From positions 1 to 30,750 of IMG/VR virus record IMGVR_UViG_3300042470_000360: a stretch of DNA of 30,750 bases. One strand, 5' to 3'. This DNA comes from a virus. Every line of letters begins with the position of its first letter. The first letter of the stretch is position 1. Below the pieces are notes generated by a model. That model saw only the letters and a list, made by a program, of their open reading frames with translations, was not told the DNA's origin and did not search any database. Position numbers and translations under genes: made by a program. This document shows, one piece after another, positions 9,503 to 15,546 of this stretch.

Positions 9503-10132
9503 TTAACTATCCGCGGCAATGGCCTGGCGATCAGCGATACGCAGCTTATCCTCGGCCATGAGGGTTTGCATGATGGCGTCATACTGCGCTTGCCACCCGG
9601 GTGTGCGCTCATCGTTCTTTAAAAAAGGCATGGCTTGTAAAAGCGAGCCATAAAGCAACGCTTGCGGCGCATAGACTGTGAACCAGTTGGTTTGGTTGGC
9701 AATATCCAACGGCGCTACACGCTCGTAATAAAGCACTTCAAAGTTGTAGGCGATTGTTGGTGTCGGAGCTACAAACCAGTGCGTGTAATCGTAGTCGCAA
9801 TAAAACTTGGGCACATCCGTTTGTGTCGGATCAGGCCAATACTCACGCAGGTACTCATACTTTCGTAGCAGGACAGGATAACGCTTACCTGCCACCGTGA
9901 TGTTCATTGAGACTGTTTTGTGCCAGCGTGCAGGCTTATCAATCACGGGATTGGCTGCATTCATCGTGCTGTTTTGCACGGTCAGGTTGCCCAAAAACTT
10001 GATCTGGCTGGCAATGACTTGCTCGGCAAGTCCGATGAAGGTGGGAATACGGGCAACGGTCTCGGCGTCGGTGCGCTCCAGGTACTGCTGGATGTCCGTC
10101 ACCAGGTTGTTGTAGGTCATTGCGTAGGCCAT
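9503..10132 (-). CDS. Tail adaptor protein (P22 gp4 / T7 gp11-like)
   Basis: A 209-residue protein. I prefer the ATG at 10132, which overlaps the previous stop as TAATG and has AAGAAGG about seven bases upstream; a GTG at 10138 is the alternative. The sequence has an N-terminal helical region (YNNLVTDIQQYLERTDAETV), a central strand-rich part with Trp/Tyr/Pro, and C-terminal helices (APQALLYGSLLQAMPFLK and the following Arg/Asp/Gln-rich tail). This is the layout of the portal-to-nozzle adaptor of short-tailed phages. It sits two genes upstream of the nozzle gene. A second adaptor-like protein is encoded at 24358-25428, so this may form a second ring of the connector. Confidence 0.7.
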   Translation of the reverse strand: MAYAMTYNNLVTDIQQYLERTDAETVARIPTFIGLAEQVIASQIKFLGNLTVQNSTMNAANPVIDKPARWHKTVSMNITVAGKRYPVLLRKYEYLREYWPDPTQTDVPKFYCDYDYTHWFVAPTPTIAYNFEVLYYERVAPLDIANQTNWFTVYAPQALLYGSLLQAMPFLKNDERTPGWQAQYDAIMQTLMAEDKLRIADRQAIAADS

Positions 10133-10524
10133 TACCACACCTTCTTCTTAATCGATTCGGGCTGGGGCACAAATTGCTTGCCTTGCCGCATTCCTTCACG
10201 CTTGGCTCGAGTTGTTGCCGCGTATTCAGAAGGGGTGAGCTTCTCTCGTGCTGCTTTGGGCAAGTAACGCTCGCCAGTTGCTTTGGGTCCTTGAGTGCTG
10301 GGTTTGCCACTGCGCGTACCCCAGTCCTCTTTGGTCCACTTTGAGAGCGAATTATCCGCTTTTTTAGGGCCTTTGTAACCCCCACCCGAGGCTTTGTATT
10401 TCTGTGTGGCTAGCTGTGCTTTACGGGCGCTCCATTGACCTGGATTACCGCCTTTGCCCGAGGCTTTGACTGAGGCAACAATGCGCTTCCATTTGCCTGG
10501 ATCTGACTTGGTTGCTGAACTCAT
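10132..10524 (-). CDS. DUF5872-like small basic protein
   Basis: A 130-residue, strongly basic protein (many Lys, Arg, Gly). The segment WTKEDWGTRSGKPS followed by GERYLPKAAREKLTPSEYAA (about residues 63-107) matches what I know of the DUF5872 family, found in many phages, giant viruses and some bacteria with no established function. The N-terminus (KWKRIVASVKASGKGGNPGQWSARKAQLA) carries its own Lys/Gly-rich motif. No cysteines or membrane segment are seen. It overlaps the lysozyme gene by 4 bases and the adaptor start by 1. A DNA-binding or virion packaging role would fit its charge but is speculation. Confidence 0.78.
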   Translation of the reverse strand: MSSATKSDPGKWKRIVASVKASGKGGNPGQWSARKAQLATQKYKASGGGYKGPKKADNSLSKWTKEDWGTRSGKPSTQGPKATGERYLPKAAREKLTPSEYAATTRAKREGMRQGKQFVPQPESIKKKVW

Positions 10525-10988
10525 CGCATTAACGCGGCCTCAGCCGCCCTCCTACGGGTTAGGCCTGGCAAAACCCTGCCAGCGGCTTTATTCCACAGCA
10601 AGCACTGCTCGGCAGCGCCATCCCAATCGTCAGCATCGACGCGTTTTTTGAAGGTGCTTACCCTGTAATTGCCAAGCCCACAATTGTAGACCCAGCTTGT
10701 AACCGCAGCTACGCGCCTCGGAAGCGCTTTAGCAATGCTGGGTGACATCTTGAGCAAACCACGCACGAAATACTCAACATGATGGTCTAGGGCATCTTCA
10801 CACTGCTCGATGGTCCATATCGTGCCAGGATTGATTTCAGGGCCTGTAGCGCCCCAACCTATGGTCCATGGATGACCGCGGGTACCAGGGTCGGGATAAG
10901 CCGTCACACGGCCATCAGGTAAACGCTTGGCCAGCCCTTCAAAAGGCTTGATCAATACATCCTTGCAAAGCTTTTTTGCTTCATTCAC
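10521..10988 (-). CDS. Endolysin, GH24 lysozyme (T4 lysozyme / P22 gp19 type)
   Basis: A peptidoglycan-cleaving muramidase for host lysis. Counting from the GTG at 10988 the protein is about 155 residues, the usual length. It has the GH24 catalytic arrangement: KPFEG with Glu near residue 16, then AYPDPGTRGHPWTIGWG giving the Asp and Thr of the E-D-T triad. The C-terminal pattern VAAVTSWVYNCGLGNYRVSTF and LPGLTRRRAAEA is typical of the family. No signal peptide or SAR segment is seen, so release should depend on a holin. I chose GTG 10988 because it overlaps the holin-like stop as GTGA, like other junctions here. A TTG start at 11027 would add 13 residues but has no ribosome-binding site. Confidence 0.88.
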   Translation of the reverse strand: MNEAKKLCKDVLIKPFEGLAKRLPDGRVTAYPDPGTRGHPWTIGWGATGPEINPGTIWTIEQCEDALDHHVEYFVRGLLKMSPSIAKALPRRVAAVTSWVYNCGLGNYRVSTFKKRVDADDWDGAAEQCLLWNKAAGRVLPGLTRRRAAEAALMR

Positions 10989-11470
10989 GATTTTTGGTAC
11001 TTCTCTATGCTTCTGCCAACGAACCAAAATGAAATCATCATGTTCAGCATGGCGAAGTCATCTTCATCATAGCTCTTGGTTAACACTTCAGCCCAGTTTG
11101 CATTGGTTTGAAAAGCAATCGTCAGGCCAGCAGCTTTGACAGCCACATATACGCCAAATGCAATCCAAGTAAGACCGGGGCGGGTAATAGCAGTGATAAA
11201 GCTAGCGATCCAGCCAGCCTCTTTTGCGGTCTGGGCCTGCTCTTTAAATGCCTCTTTAATTGTGTCCATCTGCTGAATGGAGTAGTCAACATACTTTTCC
11301 TCCATCTTAAACTCGCCCCGCATCTTCTCCAGGTCGGTTTGAAGTTGGAACATGGATAGCTCGTGCTGACGCTCGTTCTTTTTGTCCAAGAACTTTAGGA
11401 CTTCAGGAGCAAGTCGAAAGATGCCTCCGAAGATGCTCCCAAGTAGACCGCCACCAAGTAATTCAAACAT
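10985..11470 (-). CDS. Holin-like membrane protein (3TM GTA-holin type)
   Basis: A 161-residue protein with a Gly/Leu/Phe-rich hydrophobic N-terminus (FELLGGGLLGSIFGGIFRL), then a charged coiled-coil-like region (about 28-80), then hydrophobic segments around 85-120 (WIASFITAITRPGLTWIAFGVYVAV) and 137-153 (FAMLNMMISFWFVGRSI). The ITRPGLTWI element resembles phage and GTA holins with three membrane segments. It directly precedes the lysozyme gene, the standard holin-endolysin order. It probably forms membrane lesions that let the signal-less lysozyme reach the wall. Confidence 0.7.
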   Translation of the reverse strand: MFELLGGGLLGSIFGGIFRLAPEVLKFLDKKNERQHELSMFQLQTDLEKMRGEFKMEEKYVDYSIQQMDTIKEAFKEQAQTAKEAGWIASFITAITRPGLTWIAFGVYVAVKAAGLTIAFQTNANWAEVLTKSYDEDDFAMLNMMISFWFVGRSIEKYQKS

Positions 11471-11763
11471 CAGTGTTCTCCATTCTTGTTGATCTCTTCC
11501 TTGGCCTTTTGTGTTTCGCGCTGAATTTTCTCACCTCGGAGTTGCAACACCGTCTGGAGTTTTTCATCTAGCCTAATCAAATCGTTATCCAACATCCTGA
11601 CCCGATCAATGAGTGAAATGACAGACTTTTTTGCCTGACTCAAGGTTGGGTCAATCTCTTCGGTTGACCACTTCCAAACATAAAACACCAGATAAATAAG
11701 ACCAGCCACGGCAATCGTTGGGAAGCCATACTCCTCAACCAGTTTGCCGACATTAAAGTCCAT
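11470..11763 (-). CDS. Single-span membrane protein with C-terminal coiled coil
   Basis: A 97-residue protein with one membrane segment (about 14-31, FPTIAVAGLIYLVFYVW) followed by a long charged helix with heptad-like spacing (about 40-95, ending in Lys/Glu-rich sequence). Start and stop abut or overlap the neighbouring genes. It lies in a row of four membrane-protein genes before the lysozyme, so a holin, antiholin or spanin-like lysis accessory role is likely. I see no lipobox, so it is not an obvious o-spanin. Confidence 0.7.
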   Translation of the reverse strand: MDFNVGKLVEEYGFPTIAVAGLIYLVFYVWKWSTEEIDPTLSQAKKSVISLIDRVRMLDNDLIRLDEKLQTVLQLRGEKIQRETQKAKEEINKNGEH

Positions 11764-12045
11764 TTAATCCTTCCTGTTGTCCTCTTTCTCAGCCCTAGCC
11801 AAGCGCCCGTAATCGGGCTGCAAGCCAAGACTGTGCGTCACTTTGACATCAATGCGCTGCAATTGCGTGTTCATCGTCTCGATGCGCTTTTCAAGCTGGT
11901 TAACCATAGTTGCCACACTGTTGACGCCACTGGTAACGCCTGCCAGGATAAATTTCAGGGTTAGGAAAACAAAGTAACCGCCAACGCAAGCGGCAGCAAT
12001 AGGCAGACCCACAGAATGAATAAACACAAAAAGGTCAAGGCTCAT
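11764..12045 (-). CDS. Membrane protein with coiled coil, lysis cluster
   Basis: A 93-residue protein with a hydrophobic N-terminal region (about 3-35, LDLFVFIHSVGLPIAAACVG then YFVFLTLKFIL) that may cross the membrane once or twice. A predicted coiled coil follows at about 45-70 (VATMVNQLEKRIETMNTQL), then a charged tail. It overlaps the previous gene by 4 bases and abuts the next. The arrangement resembles small phage holins or lysis regulators. No specific family was recognised. Confidence 0.7.
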   Translation of the reverse strand: MSLDLFVFIHSVGLPIAAACVGGYFVFLTLKFILAGVTSGVNSVATMVNQLEKRIETMNTQLQRIDVKVTHSLGLQPDYGRLARAEKEDNRKD

Positions 12046-12245
12046 ATCCCAAACAATTTCTTGACAAACATGGCCGCGACACCTGGTCCAAGCAAGACCG
12101 CGGCAATCGTGATGTACAACAAGATCTCAATATGCCGCATGCGTGTGCTGCCATCTTTTAGTCGCTTTTCAATTTGTTCGTAACGCTGCGCACAAACTGC
12201 CTCGTGGACTGAAAACTTGGTTTCGATGTTTTGTTCCATGGTCAT
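12042..12245 (-). CDS. Small membrane protein with N-terminal coiled coil (XhlA-like layout)
   Basis: A 67-residue protein with a charged helical N-terminus (about 1-38, QRYEQIEKRLKDGSTRMRHI) and one C-terminal membrane segment (about 39-60, LLYITIAAVLLGPGVAAMFV). This is the layout of hemolysin XhlA-like phage lysis helpers, which act with a holin. The similarity is one of architecture and not proven homology. It overlaps the oxygenase gene before it and the membrane-protein gene after it by 4 bases each. Confidence 0.68.
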   Translation of the reverse strand: MTMEQNIETKFSVHEAVCAQRYEQIEKRLKDGSTRMRHIEILLYITIAAVLLGPGVAAMFVKKLFGI

Positions 12246-12868
12246 AAAGCATTCAAGAAAATTAACTGTGTCAGCCGACTGTTAGTCACATCGGTACCGA
12301 AGTGATCTCCCATCGAATGCCACATCCAGGGCCGAAACAAAACCAAGCGATTGGTCCGAATCGGGGCGTCAAAAACAGGCTCCCATAAGTTTTTGTTCTT
12401 GCCTTCAGTCTCAAAGAACTTGACCATGTCATCGTGCGTCGTAACACCGATGGCTTGTGCTTCGATATGGTCCCGTGGCGCTACTTCCATGCCTGACTTG
12501 CGGTGGCGATACATGGATGTGCCAGCCTGCTTGCCAGCATAATGCTCGGGCAGGCTTAGGTAAATAACCCCAGCCCAAACCTGCTGAGGCTTGGGATCAA
12601 AGTGAATGACTTGGGTTGAAGTGTCATGCTCGCAGGTAAAGCGAAAGTGGCCACAGCTTGAGGTAGGCGTTGGGAACACAATATCGCCTGTAATCGCTGA
12701 GAGCATGTTGTTAAGGTCCAATGACCAAAACGCCTGCGTGCTGTTGCACCCAGGGTAATTACGCTCTCCTGGCGCTTCATACTCAGCCTGCAGCGCAATC
12801 TGACGAATGTCTGCAAAGTTGGGGAAGAAGTCATCCACCACGATGATGCGCTTATCAAAGTTCACCAC
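12242..12868 (-). CDS. 2-oxoglutarate/Fe(II) oxygenase-like protein (DUF6445-like)
   Basis: A 208-residue protein with the iron-binding pattern of 2-oxoglutarate oxygenases: His89-x-Asp91 (IHFDPKPQ), a distal His184 in LFRPWMWHSMG, and Arg198 (SRLTQLIFLN) as the likely 2-oxoglutarate anchor. The flanking strands (WAGVIYLSLPEHY and RLVLFRP) fit the double-stranded beta-helix core. I associate the overall pattern with DUF6445. Such enzymes hydroxylate proteins, sugars or small molecules. It follows the GT32 gene with a 7-base overlap and ends the modification cassette, so a surface polymer or fibre is the most likely substrate. The assignment of the distal His (184 rather than 189) is a judgement. 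Confidence 0.7.
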   Translation of the reverse strand: MVNFDKRIIVVDDFFPNFADIRQIALQAEYEAPGERNYPGCNSTQAFWSLDLNNMLSAITGDIVFPTPTSSCGHFRFTCEHDTSTQVIHFDPKPQQVWAGVIYLSLPEHYAGKQAGTSMYRHRKSGMEVAPRDHIEAQAIGVTTHDDMVKFFETEGKNKNLWEPVFDAPIRTNRLVLFRPWMWHSMGDHFGTDVTNSRLTQLIFLNAL

Positions 12869-13563
12869 TCACCTGTCCAGTGACGCAAACCGTTTTGAGC
12901 GTAAAAGTCTCGCTTCATTTGCTCCCAGTTGCCTGCAAAGCCCTCGTGAATGACGGTCCGATGTGGTGGCACTTCCATGATGCATTTCAGACCTTGCACT
13001 TGGTTCACAGCACCGCGCATTTGCTGCATCACTTCTTCGCCTGGATTGGTATCGATGATGCCGCCAAAAAGCGTCTCTGTGATGGCGTGCATGTAAGTCT
13101 GCGCGCCCAGGAAGTAAATGCTGTCAGCGCCAAGCTTGCGACGGCCAAGCCAGTGCCTGATAGCAGATCGGTAGATCGGATTATGCGGCGCACTCAACAT
13201 GAAGTCATGCGAGAAGTCATGGTTGCGGCAAGTCGGCAAAACTTGCCGAGTGTCATCGTCAATTAGTTTTGACAGGGGCATGTTGCAAAGCCTGTCAATA
13301 TCAATGTAAAGGCCACCCTCTAAGAACATTTTGTAAAGACGCCAGATATCGGTCTTGGCCACAATGTGCAAGGGCTGAGCAAGCTCATAGTCCTCAGCCA
13401 TTTTCTCTTGCAGGTAGGCCTCGATGTCAGCATCGTCAGAGATCTGCAAGTCCCAATCAGGGTTGAGTTCAACAAGCTTTTTAAGGCCATGCTTGATGAG
13501 AGGCGCGTCACTCTTGAGCACCTCCTTGTCATTCCAGGCTATGTGAATGATTTTAGGGATCAT
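12862..13563 (-). CDS. Glycosyltransferase family 32-like (sugar-binding DXD type)
   Basis: A 233-residue protein starting with MIPKIIHIAW, the N-terminal signature of the GT32 / Gly_transf_sug group (OCH1-like and capsular transferases). The conserved block AKTDIWRLYKMFLEGGLYID (about 69-88) leads into the DXD metal and sugar-nucleotide motif Asp88-Ile-Asp90. The C-terminal part carries a His/Asn-rich acceptor region. No membrane segment is seen, so it should be cytoplasmic. Start and stop overlap its neighbours by 4 and 7 bases. Sugar donor and acceptor are unknown. Confidence 0.82.
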   Translation of the reverse strand: MIPKIIHIAWNDKEVLKSDAPLIKHGLKKLVELNPDWDLQISDDADIEAYLQEKMAEDYELAQPLHIVAKTDIWRLYKMFLEGGLYIDIDRLCNMPLSKLIDDDTRQVLPTCRNHDFSHDFMLSAPHNPIYRSAIRHWLGRRKLGADSIYFLGAQTYMHAITETLFGGIIDTNPGEEVMQQMRGAVNQVQGLKCIMEVPPHRTVIHEGFAGNWEQMKRDFYAQNGLRHWTGEW

Positions 13564-14402
13564 TTGAGACCCATTTTCTCGCGGATCTTGGTGGCTGAGA
13601 TGGAGTGCGTCGCATCGTCAAACACTTCCTGCTCAATCTTGTAGCCCACATCACGGCCATAGGTGATGTTTACAACATTGGGCACTAGCTGAATCTCATA
13701 TTGGCCCTGATACAGAGGATCAAGATCGCGCCTAATGAAGTCCTTGACCTGCTCGGCAGCAAAGGGATTGGACCCGTTCCAGCCCTGGCAATCGCGGATT
13801 TGAATGACTACCTGACCTGTCTTGGCAATCGCACGCTCAAAGAGTTTGCGATGGCCAGGATGCCAAGGTTGCCAGCGTCCAAGCATTTGAACGGTCTCTT
13901 TCTTCCAGTCAAAGCGTGGTCTGCGACGGTCATTTAAGATGTGGTCAGCGATGAAGTCAGACCACTTATCAGCGTCTTTCTCGGTAATACGAAAGTCATA
14001 GAGATCAGGTGATACGAAAGCTTTGTTTGTATCTTCATAGCGGCCCTGATCGATGGTGTCCATCCAGATCACCCAGTCAGCCTTGAAGTTGTGACGCATC
14101 TCAGGCAGCGGTGCCACAAAGTCACAGATCACATAGTCAGCATTGGCAGTCATGGCAAACTCAGCCATGCGTAAGGACTGGCGAATGCGCCCTTCATGGC
14201 TAAAGTCCCAGTCGTTATACTTCTTGCGGACCTCATCAGCATTGAACCATTTCACGCTGGGTCGATAAAAGGTGGGCACCACCTCACACTGCGCCAATGT
14301 TTCGACGGGGATCTCAGTGCTGGCCTCCAGACGCTTCTTCAAAGCCTCAGCCATAAAGGTCTTGCCTGCTCCTGGCAGGCCCATGATCAAGATTTTTTTC
14401 AT
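13560..14402 (-). CDS. APS-kinase-like P-loop kinase fused to HxGH nucleotidyltransferase
   Basis: A 280-residue two-domain protein. Domain 1 (about 1-160) has a Walker A motif GLPGAGKT (8-15) and the block FNADEVRKKYNDWDFSHEGR (53-72), which parallels the DGDNVRxGLxxDLGFSxxDR block of adenylylsulfate kinases. Domain 2 (about 170-280) is a cytidylyltransferase-like fold with GRWQPWHPGH (175-184) and ISATKIR (268-274). Similar kinase-nucleotidyltransferase fusions are known from marine phages, often named adenylylsulfate kinase. If domain 1 makes PAPS it would supply the sulfotransferase encoded at 15521-17296. The second domain resembles NMN or sugar-phosphate adenylyl/cytidylyltransferases more than ATP sulfurylase, so a NAD or sugar-nucleotide role is an alternative. 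Confidence 0.8.
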   Translation of the reverse strand: MKKILIMGLPGAGKTFMAEALKKRLEASTEIPVETLAQCEVVPTFYRPSVKWFNADEVRKKYNDWDFSHEGRIRQSLRMAEFAMTANADYVICDFVAPLPEMRHNFKADWVIWMDTIDQGRYEDTNKAFVSPDLYDFRITEKDADKWSDFIADHILNDRRRPRFDWKKETVQMLGRWQPWHPGHRKLFERAIAKTGQVVIQIRDCQGWNGSNPFAAEQVKDFIRRDLDPLYQGQYEIQLVPNVVNITYGRDVGYKIEQEVFDDATHSISATKIREKMGLK

Positions 14403-15094
14403 GCGGCTAACTTATCGTTGCGGTCAGTTGTTCGGCCATGCTTGGGGCGTCCAAGGATGGTTGTCTCAGTCTTATCAGGTGCGTCTGTAGCGTACACGCC
14501 CATTTGATGAATCGGGAAAATATCAGCACGAATCAGAATATCTAAAGGCACAGCAATACCGTACTTAATCACATGCGAGAGCAGGTTTTTAGCTACCGCA
14601 GGGTCAATTGCGTAGGCATGAGCACGGCAAATGAAATGATAATTAGGGCCTTCAGACGCGTGTGGTGGCGTAGGCATCACAGCCCATCCCTTTTGCGTTT
14701 GCTCATGGCACCCAAGATAGCAAATTGAGTTGTAAACCGCATGCTGGCGATAAGGCTGAACCATTACCGCATCATGCTCAAGAATGACAAGGGGTTTGTC
14801 ATCTTCAATGCATTTGGCCCACAGGCTTATATGTGAGAGCGCACAGGCCACTTCACCGCGTGTGAGGTAGTGGTCAGTCACCTTGATCAAGTTCATCACC
14901 TGACTGTGGTGAGCAGGTGGCTGGATGGGGTCTTCTAAGCCGTTATAGGCATCCCAAAACTGATAGGGCATACCAATCGAGGCGCAGGACTTAGCAGCTT
15001 CGTTAGCCTTGCGCTCAGATACCTCATGCCCTGGGATGCGGATAATGTAAGCCCGCTCCACAGCCATGTCATAGCTGTAGAAGAGCGACTTCAT
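14399..15094 (-). CDS. Glycosyltransferase family 25-like
   Basis: A 231-residue protein matching the GT25 layout (LPS galactosyltransferases of LgtB/LpsA type; collagen galactosyltransferases in animals). It has an N-terminal strand with AYIIRIPGHEVSERKA, then the hallmark GEVACALSHISLWAKCIEDD (80-99) followed by PLVILEHDAVM (101-111). The usual EDD metal motif reads Glu106-His-Asp108 here. The C-terminus has the Ala-His-Ala-Tyr region seen in the family. There is no membrane segment. It is coupled by ATGA overlaps to the chaperone-like gene before and the kinase fusion after. Confidence 0.8.
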   Translation of the reverse strand: MKSLFYSYDMAVERAYIIRIPGHEVSERKANEAAKSCASIGMPYQFWDAYNGLEDPIQPPAHHSQVMNLIKVTDHYLTRGEVACALSHISLWAKCIEDDKPLVILEHDAVMVQPYRQHAVYNSICYLGCHEQTQKGWAVMPTPPHASEGPNYHFICRAHAYAIDPAVAKNLLSHVIKYGIAVPLDILIRADIFPIHQMGVYATDAPDKTETTILGRPKHGRTTDRNDKLAA

Positions 15095-15546
15095 GTGGGC
15101 TTAACAGGCCAATCTAAACCGTTGAAATCAACGATGGTAGGCAAATCACGCAAGGCTTGACGGTAGGTTGCCCATGCCTCGGGAATAGCCTGACCTGCTT
15201 CCAGGTACTTGATAATGACCCAATCAGTTTCGGCAAGCCTGAAGTTGCGCTCAATGCGCCACAAGCGCCAACGCTCTGCTGCCTCGGCATCAAGCTCTTC
15301 TTGCGTCTTGGATCGCTTAACGAGCGTCCAGACTACATGATCGTCCTTGATCTCGTAGCTTTCAGAATCCCACACCTCAGTGCGCGTATCCATCGAATCA
15401 GGCTTCACTGAAACAACGGGATACCAACCCGAGCGAATCAGCGCATCTTTATCAGCACCCCAGGCTGAGACATCAGGTGGCAGTAAATTAGCACCACGCA
15501 CTACCTTCCCGTCTTCAACCTTAACCCATAGATCTAATCCTGCCAT
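15091..15546 (-). CDS. Tail/fibre assembly chaperone-like protein (Phage_tail_APC type)
   Basis: About 151 residues from the ATG at 15546, which has GGGG six bases upstream; an ATG at 15558 lacks such a site. The C-terminal half (about 90-148) contains WRIERNFRLAETDWVI and AWATYRQALRDLPTI ending in LDWPVKP. This is the conserved block of phage tail assembly chaperone-like proteins (PF16778 group), often encoded just after fibre genes. The N-terminal half is a small strand-rich domain of unknown role. Here it is two genes after the RCC1 fibre and inside the modification cassette, so a fibre-folding chaperone is the likeliest job. The start overlaps the upstream gene by 26 bases. Confidence 0.78.
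   Translation of the reverse strand: MAGLDLWVKVEDGKVVRGANLLPPDVSAWGADKDALIRSGWYPVVSVKPDSMDTRTEVWDSESYEIKDDHVVWTLVKRSKTQEELDAEAAERWRLWRIERNFRLAETDWVIIKYLEAGQAIPEAWATYRQALRDLPTIVDFNGLDWPVKPT

Noticed and set aside
10989-11027. TTG start of the lysozyme, adding 13 residues
   Set aside because: No ribosome-binding site precedes it and it overlaps the holin-like gene by 43 bases. The GTG with a GTGA overlap fits the local pattern better, though this is not certain.
13560-14402. C-terminal domain as ATP sulfurylase
   Set aside because: The motifs GRWQPWHPGH and ISATKIR fit NMN/cytidylyl-type transferases better than the QxRNPxHxxH pattern of sulfurylases, so a complete sulfate-activation enzyme is not claimed.
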